A stretch of 64,000 nucleotides of DNA from Marsupella aquatica (GCA_973895155.1 OZ316899.1:9486001-9550000); one strand, 5' to 3'; numbered from the stretch's first letter, positions 21,101-33,260 are shown. The notes: generated by a model not told the origin, from the letters alone. Numbers and translations: made by a program.

Positions 21101-21949
21101 GCTAAATCCATTGGAGAGATACACAAAAAATCTGAAGAGATTATCCCATTTCTTAACAAGTACCTTGATTTTTTGAGAAGGAGTTGCACTGATGAGACAT
21201 CTATAGCATATAAGGAAAGATTTCCTCTTGTGAAATATTGGGAGAGAATTGTGGAGTTGTTGACAAATGGGCTCGCACTAGAAGGGGAGGGAAGTACTCA
21301 ATTTCCCTTGAAAAACAGATTTTGGCCTAAGACCAACCACGGCACTGGTTACAAGGTCAACCAACCGGAACAAAGTGGTCCTCCAAGTGAAGATGAGGAG
21401 AATGCAGAGATAACAGCTCTTCAAAATGAGGTCTTGGAAGAGATGGAAGATCAAGCAACACCATTTGTTGGATCTCGAGCTGAGAGAGAACAAGGACGAT
21501 GGATTCCTTTATAGGATATTTGTGAAGGAAACTTTGTATTTCTTCGACCCGAGGATGATTGGGAGAATAAAAATGGTGGAGGTCATTTCTGGTTGGTGAG
21601 AGCTTTGGGTTTGGTGGACCCAAAGCATGAAGTCCCAACTACATCTTCAACAAACCCTTCTCTGCCTCGACAGTACGCTCCAATGTTCCCAGTTGAATGG
21701 TGGAGGCCTAAACACTCCAAACTTAATGTGACTGAGAGTGCGCGGTATCTAAATTGTTTCATGTCCACTAAGACATGGGAACGAGATCCAGGGTTTGGTG
21801 AGAATACACAACATTGGCAGTATGCAAATTCTGCAATGTATGGTTTTAAATCTGGAATGAAAGAAGAAAACATGGCGGGCAGAGGTTTGAAAATCCCTCG
21901 AAATGTTCTACAAACTGTCCAAAATTATCTTCAAAGGATGGACAAGTAG
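18178..21949 (+). pseudogene. DUF8039/DUF7869-type DDE transposase gene of the TIR element
   Basis: Begins after a 3' splice site. The N-terminal third carries three copies of a module like plant DUF8039: GNGTVQ...LPFP...DAIDSCVIWD (about 18260), FGVVFK...LPYA...EAKGSWVLWD (about 18600), and a weaker third (about 18990). A Cys-rich block follows (CCKQKCC, about 19400), then a coiled Arg/Glu-rich stretch (20000-20070). The core reads LTLQMDNSAKDNKNQ (about 20620) and FLMVGHTHEDVDALFSKV (about 20735), the DUF7869 signature with Asp residues consistent with an RNase H-like DDE fold. In-frame stops occur at 18499, 19738 and 21512, and a frame change near 20505. It is the best candidate for the mobilising enzyme. 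Confidence 0.65.
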
Positions 21950-22199
21950 ACTTAGTTGTTAGAAGCTATAATAATTAAATAGATAGTTACTAGTTTTTAT
22001 GTAACTAAGATCGTCACTCAGTCAAACATAGTAATTTACGTACTAGTTATTTACTATTCTAATACTTTTAATTTGATACTATCTCCTCATTTTCTAAACT
22101 TTTGATCATTATGAATATTAATGTTTGCTTTTTCTACATAATTAAAAATATTTTTCTATTCATTCCTTTCTTTTAAATGATTATAAGAAGAGTTGGTAG

Positions 22200-22530
22200 G
22201 CAAATGTACACTTTTTAGGCCAAATGTACACTTTGTTGCACTAAAAGTTACACTTTCTAGACCAAATGCACTTAAATGTACACTTTTTAAGCCAAATGTA
22301 TGCATTTTTCACTCAAATGTACACTTTCTAGGCCAAATGTACTCAAATTTACACTTTTAAAGTCAAATGTACCTATTTTGATGTTCAAATTTACATTTTT
22401 TATTACCCAAATGTACACTCTTTGGGCCAATTGTACACTTTTCTATCCCCAAATGTACACTTTTCATTGGCCAAATGTACACTTTTCTAAACCCAAAAGT
22501 ACAATTTTCATTGCCCAAATGTACATAAAT
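22200..22530 (+). repeat. right subterminal AAATGTACACTTT repeats
   Basis: About fifteen perfect or degenerate copies of AAATGTACACTTT at spacing of about 20-22 bp, in the same orientation as the left block rather than inverted. Confidence 0.85.
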
Positions 22531-22564
22531 CAAATAATAATACATTTTTAATGAATAGGCTGAT

Positions 22565-25500
22565 CAATGTAATGTCAAATTCAGGTAGTGATGACTGGAT
22601 TTTAGATAGTGCATGTACTTTTCACATTTACTCTAGGAAAGATTTTTTCAGTTCTTACACGGTTTCCAATGGGTCAGTGTTGATGGGAAATGGAATCCCA
22701 TGTCAAGTTGTTGGACTTGGATCTGTAAAATTTCAGATGTTTGATGGTGCTGTAAGAACGTTGAGGAATGTGAGACACATTCCCAGCATGATGAAAAATC
22801 TCATTTCACTTGGAGTTTTAGAAGCAAATGGCCATAAGTGGATTTCTGCTAATGGTGTTCTTCAGGTTTCAACTGGTACTAAAGTTGTATTGAAGGGAAA
22901 GAGACATAGCAATCTATACGTTTTGGAAGGCAGTGTAGTCTGTGATCAAGCCAATGTAACCTTATCTCATGAGGAGACGGCCCGGTTGTGGCACTTCCAT
23001 TTGGGCCACATGAGTGAAAAAGGTTTGGCTATTTTTCAGAAGAAATGATTACTTTCTAATTTGCAATCTTGTAAGTTGGAATTTTGTGAGCACTGTTTGC
23101 TAAGAAAGCAACACAGGAAACCCTTCAGAGTTGGAACTCACACCAGCAAGGAGGTACTTGAGTATGTACATAGTGATGTGTGGGTTCCAGCCCCTACTCC
23201 CTCACACTCTGGACGGTTATACTATGTCACGTTCATAGACAATTACTCAAGGTATGTGTGGATATACTTTCTACACAATAAGTCTGATGTTTTTGCCACT
23301 TTTAAGAAGAAAGCCCAAGTTGAGAATCAGACTGGTAATAAGGTGAGATATCTTCGATCGGATTACGGTGGTGAATACAATTCTGGGGAATTTGGAACGT
23401 ATTGTAAGGAGCAAGGGATTACCCGCTATCTCACAACAAGTTATACTCTTCAGCAGAATGGTGTTTCTGAGAGACTCAACCGAACACTATTAGACCGCTT
23501 GAGGAGTATGTTGAGTCAATCATGCTTACCACATGAGTTTTGGGTTGAAGTTGTCAACACTGCAGTTTATTTGGTAAATTTTTCTCCATCCAGTTCTATT
23601 GGATTCAAGACGCCATTTGAAATGAGGTACGGGCGTCCAGCAGATTACTCACATCTGAGGATTTTTGGATGTGATGCTTATGTGCTTACACCTTCCCAGC
23701 TTCGATCCAAGCTGGAGTCCAAGTCAAAGAAGTGCATTTTCCTTGGCTATCAGAAAGGTGTGAAGGGTTATAGATTATAAGATCCAGTAACCTGTAAACT
23801 AATTGTCAATAGAGATGTGTCCTTTAATGAATCCAGATCATCAAAGGAGGGGGAGAGTTCTCAGGACTCCCATATTGACAAGGGGAAATCTCCCATCCTA
23901 GACCGGGTTGAGCAGGAGATTAGTCATGATGCTGTTCATGACAGGAGAGATGGAGAAGCTCCGGGCTTGGAGCTGGTTCTTGTGATGGAACAAGAGGAGC
24001 AGATTGTTGCTGGGGTACCTCAAATTCAGCCAGTAGCAACAGCAGATCAGCCTGAGTCATCTACTAAAAGAACTTCCAGTCGTTCTACTAGAGCTCCTAC
24101 CAGGTATGGTCAATGGGCAGACTCATCTAAGCTAGATGATGTTGACATTGCACCTGATGATGATGATATGGCTTTGATCTTGGAAGAAGGAGAGTCTTCT
24201 TCGTACAGTGAGGCTTGTGCTTCAGAGCAAAAACATGAGTGGAATGTAACAATGCAGAGGGAGTTGAAATCTTTGAGTGACAACAAGACATGGAAGCTGG
24301 TGGAGCTTCCAAGAGGTCAGCAAGTGGTGGACAGCAAGTGGATTTACAAGTTTAAGGACAATCCTTCAGAGGGTGGAGATAAGATCTACAAGGCGAGGCT
24401 TGTTGCCAAGGGGTTCATTTAGGAGAAAGGAGTGGACTACAATGAGGTCTTTTCACCGGTGGCTAAGTATTCCACAATTCGGATCTTGTGTCAGCTTGTT
24501 GTTATTTTTTTTCTCTATGGCAACTTGGAAGAGTTGATCTTCATGAGACAACCACTAGGCTTTATGAAGAAGGGCCAAGAGAACTTAGTTTGCAGATTGC
24601 TCCAATCCTTGTATGGATTGAAGCAATCTCCCAGACAGTGGAACAAGTGGTTTGATGATTTCATGCTTGCTCAAAATTTTACAAGGATGGTGTATGATCT
24701 TTGTGTGTATACAAAATCAGTCAAGAATGATGTATTTGATTTCATCATTCTCGTGATCTATGTGGATGACATGCTAATTGTGACTAAAGATCAATCTAAG
24801 GTTGACAGTCTCAAGGCAAAATTGAGTGTTGAATTCAGGATGAAGGATCTTGGTAAGACCAAGAGGATCTTAGGGATGGAGATTTTTAGGAACTCTGATA
24901 CTGGACAGTTGTGCTTGAGTCAAGGCAAGTATGCAAGGAAGGGACTTGCACGATTCAACATGGAGAACTGTAAGCCAGTGAGTATTCCTTTAGCTTCACA
25001 TTTCAAGTTATCATCGGCTTTCAATTCTCTCCTACGGAGGCTGTGGAGAAAGGTTTGATGGCTAAGATTCCTTATGAGAAGGCAGTAGACAGTCTGATGT
25101 ATTTGATGACTTGTACTAGGCGTGACTTGGTCCTAGCGATGGACAAGGTTTGCAGATTCATGTCAAATCCAGGGAAGGTACATTGGGAAGTTGTGAAGTG
25201 GATTCTCAGGTATATGAAGGGAACATAGGACTATGGATTACTATTTGATAACAAATCAGATAGAACGTTAATTGGCTATGTAGATTCTGATTATGGAGGC
25301 TGTCTGGATACAAGGAGGTCTACAATTGGGTTTGTATACACTCTTGGAGGAGGATGTATCAATTGGAAATCTACCTTGCAAAAGTGCATTTCTCAGTCTC
25401 CTACAGAAGCAGAGTATGTTATAGCAGCAGAAACAGCAAAGGAAGCAATTTGGTTGGATAAGTTGATCGCGGAGATGGGTTTAGAGCATGGAAAAATGAC

Positions 25501-25732
25501 TCTAAACTATGATAGTCAGAGGGCTCTTCACTTGGCTGCTAAACAGGTGATGGATAGCAGGGTGAAACACATTGATATCAGGTATCATTTTATCAGGCAA
25601 GCAGTGTCTGATAAAACTTTTGAGCTAGTCAAGATTGATGGAAAGCTCAATCCCGCTGATGCCTTTACCAATGTGATTCCTTTGGAGAGTTTCTCAAGAC
25701 ATCGTGCTACTTTGCAGGTTTTGCAATTGTAG
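22565..25732 (+). pseudogene. copia pol (protease, integrase, RT, RNase H), decayed
   Basis: Protease start (DDWILDSACTFH), pre-integrase HHCC (HFHLGH; CEHCLLRKQHR), integrase core (HSDVW, RSDYGGEY, NGVSERLNR: DDE), then RT (YVDDMLI, about 24755) and RNase H (DSDYGGCLDTRRST; SPTEAEY). The order integrase before RT makes it Ty1/copia. In-frame stops are at 23046, 23778, 24420 and 25226, with a frameshift near 25030. Most stops are one base from the expected sense codon. It is the outer element into which TIR copy A inserted. Confidence 0.92.
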
Positions 25733-25939
25733 CACAAGTAGAGTTATTTAGCAATGTGTGACTATTTGTATATGGATTACTCATTCCTGTTAGGCTACGG
25801 CTTAGTTCTAGTTAACCCTTAGTTAACCCTTGTGATTTTTAGGGAAAGACCTGGTTTGGTGATTTTCTAGAACTTCCCGTTGAGGATTCCATATGGTAGC
25901 ATTTAGTCCAGTCCCCAAGACAAGAGTCAAAGGGGAGTT

Positions 25940-26123
25940 TGTTAGATATTGCTCTAGTCTTGTGACTCATGAGCTAATCACAGTTAGTCTAACTCGGGTT
26001 AGGACTTAGCTAATGTTAGCGGTAGTGTTGTTGTGCATATAGCCAGGGCTGATGCCAGACCCTGGTGGAACTTAGGCTCATTGTTACGGAGCTAGTTGAG
26101 AGATAGAGAGAGCTTGTGCTGTG
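25940..26123 (+). repeat. copia 3' LTR, proximal part
   Basis: A polypurine tract AAAGGGGAG (25929-25937) is followed by TGTTAGATATTGC, a typical LTR start. AT-rich fold-back sequence begins near 26124. LTR-like sequence (CCACGTATTTATCTGTGTCG, near 26560) reappears at 26470-26640, so the LTR may continue to CTCAACA at about 26640. Confidence 0.6.
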
Positions 26124-26900
26124 GAGGGGTATTTACAAACGACAGGAAATAGCAAACAGTAACAGAAACAGAAACTTGTAACAGGAAAATGAGTGGTAAT
26201 TTTTTTTGAAATTTTTTTGAAATTTTTTTGAAATTTTTTTTGAAATTTGGTTTTTGGAAAAAAAGTTTTTTTTTTTCAATTTTTTTTTTTTGCTAGCACT
26301 CAAAGCTAGCCAAAAAATGTTGTAACTTAGATTTTTTTGGAAAATGAGACTTTTTAGAAAATATTTTGACATGGTTATTTTGCCTGGTAACGGTAACTTT
26401 TTGCTGGTAATAGGAAAAAATTTCCTGGTACCAGTAAACCTGTTTCCTGTTTGCTGTCACGCGTGCCATACCCACTGTGGATGCTTGGTATGGCTAGTCG
26501 GCCTAGAGTGCAGTAAAGCTCTTGTGTGTTCCCTTGGACGTAGCCTCATGTGGAGGTGAACCACGTATTTATCTGTGTCGACTCTTGTGCGTTGGATGTT
26601 TCATGGGCTTGCCGTTACGAATGTTGTCTATGCTCAACAGAAAAATGACAATTTAAAAATGTCTCCTAAAACATGTTATTTCCAAAAAACATTAACAATG
26701 CAACATTTTTGGCTAGCTTTGGGCGTTACTATTAGCAGCGCCGAGCGCTAGCAAAAAAAACTGGTCGACCGAAAAAAAAACTTTTCAAAAAAAAAATTCC
26801 AAAAAAATTCCACCCATTTTCCTGTTACCAATTTTTTTTCCTGTTACCAGTTTTTGTTATTAAATCTTGTTTCCTGTTTGTTGTCTTTTGTAAACACCTC
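26124..26900. repeat. AT-rich fold-back (inverted-repeat) sequence
   Basis: The ends are diverged inverted repeats (left GTATTTACAAACGACAGG-like, right CTTTTGTAAACACCTC). Long T-runs (26195-26290) face A-runs (26755-26810), with shared GGTAACAGGAAAATG motifs. No clear target duplication. It may be two small elements rather than one, because copia-LTR-like sequence lies in the middle. Confidence 0.5.
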
Positions 26901-26949
26901 GTTGTGAAGGTTCCTTGAATCTATCATGAACATCATATTCATTCAAGAA

Positions 26950-27480
26950 ATTATAATTTAACATATAAGTTTTTATTAGCGCCAGGCGCTAGTTAAATAT
27001 TACAGTCTAGAACCTTCAAAAATTAACTTGAAGTTTCGTTAGCGCCTGGCGCTATCATAGGGATATGTCGTTATGGTATCTTTATCCTCTCATATATAAC
27101 ACCGAAGATAATATTCCTTCGAGAACAGAACATTTCTTTTCGAATAGTTTACTAGTGTCGAGCGCTAATAAAATTTAACCTGATAACCGTTAAACTTATC
27201 GTTTGATTATTGAGTACTCCTTTGATAGCGCCTGGCACTAGCATTGGGAGTTACCGTTACGGACCAGATATGCATGATACATATTTGCTAGCGCCTGGCG
27301 CTAGCATTGGGAGTTACCGTTATGGACCAGATATGCATGATACATATTTGCTAGCGCCTGGCGCTATCAAAGGGAATTTGGACAATCGTGTCATCTGAGA
27401 TGATGTTTGTCAAACCATACATTACTATGTGCATATGGAGCCCGAAGTTTTCATCTCACTTACTTAGCGCCAGGCGCTAT
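26950..27480. repeat. TAGCGCCTGGCGCTA palindrome cluster with 63-bp tandem units
   Basis: Seven to eight copies of a near-perfect palindrome TAGCGCC-N-GGCGCTA. Two full units of 63 bp (27224-27286, 27287-27349) and part of a third each begin with the palindrome. Further copies lie at about 26731, 29661, 29731, 29800, 31509, 56888 and 57197. Confidence 0.85.
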
Positions 27481-27638
27481 TATTTGTGTGCCTTGAAATT
27501 TATGTTCAAATTTTGATCAATAAGCTTTTCTTGGTAGGTGCTGACATGTGTAATTCCGTTAGAAAACGACAAGCATTCATTGCTAATAGGTCACTTTGTC
27601 GTATTCGTAACGGTTTTATTCGGCACAAATGAATTTAG

Positions 27639-30600
27639 GTGGCCTCACATTTCTGTACGCCATTTCCAATGGATTCACGAATTATAATTTCTCGCTGTCC
27701 GCCTGGCGACCTCGTGACAATCCTTCTCACCGATCCTAAGAAAAATGATGAAATTTCTGAGGAATATCTTGCCACCAGGTTTGGAATTCCTAGGGAAAGC
27801 ATACAGCAAATAGTTATCTCGGGAGACGAAGTGGTGGTTGATGTTTATTTCATTGAAGGAGTTCGGTATTGGAGGTTGTGCGGTGGGGTAAAGTATGACA
27901 TCGTTAGTTTGGGAAAATTTGAGGTACCATCCTCCTCAAAGGGGAAGCTGAAAGTCGATTTGATTGACCTTTCAGATAGTAGCGATGATGAAGATTTGGC
28001 GAAGCTTCATCTTCCTCAGAACAACTTAAAGTGGAGACAGTCCATGGGTGGACAACCGATTCAGTTGTGTACCGGAGGAGTGCTCTTGATGCGATTCTAC
28101 AATCATAAGGCCAGATTGAGATCTCTAGATTCATGCAAAGGAATGATTACCGATTTGAGCAAGTATCAAGCTTGCCTGGCACGTACAATGAGAATATTGT
28201 TTTCGAACTACCTCCAGTTGTTGGAGTTTTCTCAAAAGGTGAACGCCTCCGGGACATGGATCGCGGCAAGGACTGCTACTATTGGACTCGGATTGTCACG
28301 ACTTCTGCAAATGTTCTCCCAAAAAAGGTGTGGGATTTTGGGAAAGTCTTTTGCACAGGTTCCCTGGAATGTCGTAACAATTCATGTTAGTTCTGGGCCG
28401 AACATAAAAGGAGGAATCCAAAGTTTTGGGCAAGAGTTCCTAAGATTTCTGGACCGCACGTAGTTGGGCAACTCATTCCTGAGGGTGGGATTGTCTGTCA
28501 TTATTGTTGGGAGCACCCATTTTGTGTTGAGTCTTGTTCAGCGATGATGTTCTACATCTACGCGTCTTCCAAAGTTGATGTCGAGTCTGCTAAGCATATG
28601 TCGCGGCTTGCCATTCACATCGGAGATCATAACCATCCGAGCAAGCAAGTTTTTTCAAGAGAGGCAAAGAAAGTTGCAAAGATGCACATGGAACAAAGTT
28701 TGACTTTAAATCCGCGTGCAACTGCGGCGGGTATGAAGAACACCGTCACGGGGTCTCTTTTTAAGGCAATGTGTGAGTCGTCAGTTCAAGACATGATCCC
28801 AATAGAAGAGACCAAGATTTTTGAATCTCTTCAAGTCATCTCAACGCGCGCCTCAGAAATTTGTGAACCTTCTGAGGAGTATCCGTCAAGACCAGAAAGG
28901 AAGAGGTGAATTGGAATTTCTGGTAAGCATGCAGAAGAACATTTCATTCCCATTTTTGCAAAGGTTCTTGTTGTCGGGACAAGGGTCTCGAGATGAGAGT
29001 GCACACATTTTCAAGATGTCCACTAAGGGTGAAGGCTGTGGTCTGGATCTTCTTCGAAAGATGAGTCCCGGAGGGCCTCTTGAGGGTGCGTGGGTAAGTT
29101 TTGATGTGATGCACTGAATGACAAAGGATTGGCTTACATTTAGTGTACATGTTTATGACCATAACTATCGTGCACTTTGCATGATATTCACTTGCGAGTT
29201 GCGAGCAAAAGATACAAAATCCCTTGAGAGGGCTTGGCGTTTAATGTTGGAGGTGGCTGATGAGAACGGTCTTCACAATGTCCACATTCATGGTTTTATG
29301 GCGGACAATGCTCAAGCTGGTTGGAATGCTGTGAGGAATGTGTTCTTTGGGGGACTTCCTGATCCCGAACGTGAGCGATCAGATGCATTTCACTTCTTCC
29401 AGTCATTTCGGAGACACTCAATTGAAGGCATTCCTGAAGGAAAGCAGAGTGAACATCGTGCCCTCTAGGATAGGTTGCGGAATGCAAAGTCATTTATCGA
29501 GGCATATCGTATTTCTAGAGAAATTGATTCTTGGTGGAGGGCAGGGAATTGTTATCCTGGTAAATTATGAATGTTGCAAGGTTGGATTTCATGGTGGGTT
29601 GTCCGCTGGCGCCAATGGGGAAACTTTATTCGATTGGTAAGTATTCTAAACAATCGTTGGTCAGCGCCTGGCGCTACTCAGACATGTTCAAAGTGATTAC
29701 ATATGCTATTGTTTCTATGTGTTCATTGGCTAGCGCCTGGCGCTACTCATACAGGTTCAAAGTGATTACATCTGCTATTATTTCTATGTGTTCATTGGCT
29801 AGCGCCTGGTGCTATTCAACTCCTAAATCTAACCTTGTCGGGTGAATTCTGCAAAGCAAGAGTGCAGAAGAAGTGGCAATGATTCCAAATTGTGGTGGAT
29901 CCGAGTCGTCTCACGCGTCGATGATTGCCTGGAAAACGAAGAAGAAGGTTGGAGTCTTTGAAGGGTGTGAAACCGACCAGAACAGAGCGATCTCTCAAAT
30001 TGCAGCCTATACGGCCTACAAGAGAGGATTGAATAGAGGGAATGGTCAATCTGTGTTTGAGCTGGCTTTCCGCTCTGCAGATCTAGCGGGTTCCCCGCGG
30101 TTGTTTGAAGAAGCTTCAAACTTTTTCCTTTCCAATGCGGTTGAATTCAATTTGGAAAGGAATTCCCCTTTGAATGGGGATGTAATACCCGGTCAGTAAA
30201 GAGGAAGGGACATGCTACTGGAAATGTCTCTACGCAGGACTCCCACAAGCATGACACTATCCTCATTACGACCCCAAACACCCAAGGTTTGAAGCGAAGA
30301 AATCTCAATAGAACGGAATTCTCTGCAATTCCCTTTGAACCAGGTCCCCAAGAGAGTGTAGTCGTCAATATTTCAGAGAGCAATGTTTCAGCTAGTCTTG
30401 AAGAGCGAACACCTCCTCCTCCGATGGAGACAAGGTCATCTGCAACTCCAGTCACGCCCCCAGTACATGTTATTGAAGAAGTAACCCCCTCCGTGTTGGA
30501 GTCCAATGTTCCTTCTGGAGCATGGCATATTAGGAGAACTTCAAAGCATGGTGTTGGCCCAGTGTGCAATGGATCCCTTGGCAGACATGGAGATCGTGAC

Positions 30601-31365
30601 GAATGTAGAAATCGATTGAAGAAAGTAGGGTACCGGACGTCAAACGAAGTCGTTGGTATCATAGTTTGAGCAGCACAAATTTTCAGAGGGGAACCACATC
30701 CAGAACTGATCTGGTTCTGTCCGAATAATGTTTGTTACAGAAGTCGTCCTTGAAAAGGTGTTGTGAATGTTCCGCCTCCTTGTGATCACTTGCCCGTTGC
30801 ATTGACTACAAATCTTTCTACTGCAAAGGTAGAGTTTCTGAAGGACAACGGAATATCGATCGGAGGTGAAGGTGATCGTGTAAGAAATGCACCAAGTGGA
30901 CTGGATCTTCGAATCGATGTCAATGTTTTCTTGGAAAGGATCAATCTACTTCAGTCGACAATTTGCTGTTTATCTCAAAATGGGAGGACGTGCCTACAGA
31001 GAGTGCATCTAATTAAATCGCACTATAAGAAGATTGAGGCAGCTGAGAAAGAAGAAATGAAAATAATCTGTTTCAGGGATGTTGCGACAGGAAATGGATG
31101 GGGCAAACAATTTTGCATCCAAACACACATTGGTCACCACTCTGTCATTGCCTATTGGGTTCAGATTTGTTGCTTCCCGTGCTGTTCTTGCAAAGATTTC
31201 TATCGTCGTCATGCCCACCGCAAACCCTTCTTGCCTTGCAAACATGTGTATTGGATTTATAAGAATGTTTTCAAACTGGGCCTTCGAGAATCAACGTTGT
31301 CGAGTCAACCTATACTCACCGTTGGAGAAATACGTCTCTTGTTGGAACGACAAAGTTTAGGGTAG
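27639..31365 (+). pseudogene. MULE/FAR1-like transposase gene, decayed
   Basis: Several frames together give a Mutator-like protein. A zinc-binding N-terminal part (FCTGSLECRNNSC about 28350, then CHYCWEHPFC, and HIGDHNHP about 28620) resembles FAR1/WRKY-GCM-type DNA-binding clusters. The transposase core shows WVSFDVMH (about 29095) and GFMADNAQAGW (about 29295), fitting the first two Asp of the MULE DDE. A SWIM zinc finger, CSCKDF...LPCKH, lies at about 31180-31245. At least four frame breaks or stops separate these parts, some possibly introns: GTAAGT at 29637 starts a segment holding 69-bp palindromic repeats. Terminal repeats of this element were not identified. Confidence 0.65.
29660..29815. 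repeat. 69-bp tandem units with TAGCGCCTGGCGCTA palindrome
   Basis: Two full 69-bp units (29660-29728, 29729-29797) and a partial third, each starting with the palindrome. The remaining unit sequence differs from the 63-bp units at 27.2 kb. It lies just downstream of a GTAAGT splice-donor-like site, so probably intronic. Confidence 0.8.
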
Positions 31366-31834
31366 TATTTAAAGAGGTGTCTATTATGTAGTTAACGTTA
31401 AATTGGTCAGTACTTTGTCATTTTCCAACGGCATTATCATAGATAGGAGCTTATTGAGAATGAGTGTATTAGACAATGTTTGGTTTTGTATAATAGGGTT
31501 GGATCATTGCTAGCGCCTGGCGCTAGTATTATTTACATATTTTGCTCTAAATCTGCCTTTTTAGGTTAGGGAAGTGCCCCGTTTTTTATAAAAATTGATT
31601 TTGAACACTCTTTTAAGTGGTTGGAGAGACTTGGCACTCCACTTTTCATGGAATTTTCAAATGTTTTTTATTGGTGTTGCTCACAACAGTACGAATGATG
31701 ACAATTCCTTGAATGTTTTTCCTGATGTGAGTAAAAACATTGCTGATAACAGTAAAACTTTCCTAATACGAGGAAAGTTTTTGCTCGTATCAATAAAAAA
31801 ATCTCCTGTTTCCTGGCACGGTGTAAAGCCTCAA

Positions 31835-32815
31835 TGAAAAGCCCAATGAAGTTTATCAAACAAGTGAAGTGGTGGACTACTTCTATGAAGAAGCCCCAGA
31901 GATGGTGTACCAGATTTTGGGAGGCCCAAGAACTTTGCAAGGAAGACCAGCTCCACCCATGGCACCTCAACTTATGCCTGGTCTTCAACCAAGAATGGTG
32001 GATCAAATCGGACCTCAAGGACCCGGGGGAGTGGCAAGAACTACCATGGTGATCTGCTGGAACTGTAAAAAACCAGGGCACTATTCCAACACTTGCCCCG
32101 AACCAAGGAGGCAGGGACAAGGAGCTCCCTATCCTCTTTGTGCTGTTTGCAAAAGAGAGGGTCATGCCTCAGCCAACTGTCCTATTGGATCGGCTGCCAA
32201 GATGATGGTAGGAAGGGTGGAAGCCCCTCAACCAGTGGTTGCCAAAGCTCCTAATGAAGCCACAGTGAACTTCTTGAGTATGGAATGGCAAGAGGAGACC
32301 AAAGATGGAGTGACACAATTGCTGGTGGGGAGTACCTGCCAGATCTACCGGGAATGGAGACACCTAAGGAGGAAGCTGTGTGTTACAAGGTGTCTACCAG
32401 GTCCACAAGAAAGAAGGAAAGAGTAGAAGAGAGGAAGAAGAGGAAGGAAAGAAAGGAGCACTCAGTAGAGTCACCAACCAAAGTTGAAGTTGGAGCAGAA
32501 GTTCAAGTCCCACCAGCTGAAGATTGTGACTACAAGAAACCATCCAAAACTCTTCTATCCCAAGGTGAATGAGGAAGTCAAGAGGCAACTAGAGGAGATG
32601 GAGGCTAAGGAGCATCAAGAGGCCATCAACAAAGACCTGAAGGTTGCTAAAGCTTTGAAGGAAGAAGCTGAGGTGGAAGAGAAGAAGGAGACCAGCAAGG
32701 TACCCTCTTATGACATCAAGAAGGATGTAAAAGATTGTTTAGTTACTGCTACAGTGGGGCAGCTGATCAAAGACAACCCTTTGTATAGGAGGCAACTGAA
32801 ATAGATGTTGGTAGG
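31835..32815 (+). pseudogene. gypsy gag, C-terminal part
   Basis: Two zinc knuckles, CWNCKKPGHYSNTC (about 32055) and CAVCKREGHASANC (about 32140), follow a Pro/Gly-rich stretch. A Lys/Glu-rich tail continues with frame changes near 32330 and 32480. The N-terminal Gag is missing. Confidence 0.8.
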
Positions 32816-32858
32816 AAGGAGAAGGAGGAAGCTTCCAAAGGTTGGGACCCCAGCTGAT

Positions 32859-32888
32859 CACTAGTAGAAACCGGGGGGTATTTAGACC
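32859..32888 (+). repeat. CACTA left terminal inverted repeat
   Basis: Starts CACTAGTAGAAACCGGGG and pairs with 49724-49752 in inverse orientation. Confidence 0.9.
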
Positions 32889-33260
32889 CCATTAAACGAC
32901 TATTCAGTACCGTATAGGACTTGGAAACGACTGGGAAGGACTCCAGTCCTTTATAGGACTATGAGTCGTATGTTTTGTTACTAAAATCAACTGAGTCCTT
33001 TATAGAACTGGTTTATAAGTCATTTTATAGACTGGATTTTCAGTCTATTGTAGTCTTTGTGTGGGTAGGTTTGGTGAGTCTTTTTCAGTCTTTTATGGGC
33101 TGTGATGGTGAGTCGTTGGGAACAACTCAAAAGGTTATGGAGGGTAGTCTTTAAATATACTTTGTGGGTTTATAAAATGACTAAAGTAGACACTTTGTGG
33201 GGGTTTATAAAACGACTAAAGTAGACACTTTGTGGGGTATGTACAAGTCTTTCATGTCAA
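32889..33260. repeat. CACTA left subterminal repeats
   Basis: Many short copies of AGTC(C)TTTATAG-like and TTTATAAAACGACTAAAG motifs in both orientations, e.g. a 36-bp unit repeated at about 33170 and 33208. The matching right-end region (about 49480-49650) carries AGTCTTT motifs. CACTA elements use such subterminal motifs as TNPA-binding sites. Confidence 0.7.

Larger units (their letters stand above)
129..22564. mobile_element. 22-kb TIR DNA transposon with transposase, ParB/methyltransferase-like and FCP1-like genes (copy A)
   Basis: The ends are inverted repeats ATAAGCCTATTCATTAAAA (left) and its near-complement (right, one mismatch), flanked by a 4-bp direct repeat CAAT at 125-128 and 22565-22568. 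Removing the element restores the copia reading frame exactly. Excluding the gypsy insert at 5994-15510 it is about 12.9 kb. Genes diverge from a central leader around 16-17 kb: ParB/MTase-like and FCP1-like on the minus strand, transposase on the plus strand. Subterminal arrays of AAATGTACACTTT lie inside both ends. All genes carry stops or frameshifts, so this copy is probably non-autonomous now. I cannot assign it to a named superfamily; the DDE protein is of DUF7869 type. Confidence 0.85.

Noticed and set aside
27639-28463. Intact host gene starting MDSRIIISRCPPGD
   Set aside because: The frame shifts into the zinc-cluster part of the MULE-like gene, so it is better read as the transposase N-terminus.
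26950-29815. CRISPR-like array suggested by regularly spaced palindromes
   Set aside because: Units are 63- or 69-bp direct tandem copies with repeated spacers, in a eukaryotic transposon; no cas genes.
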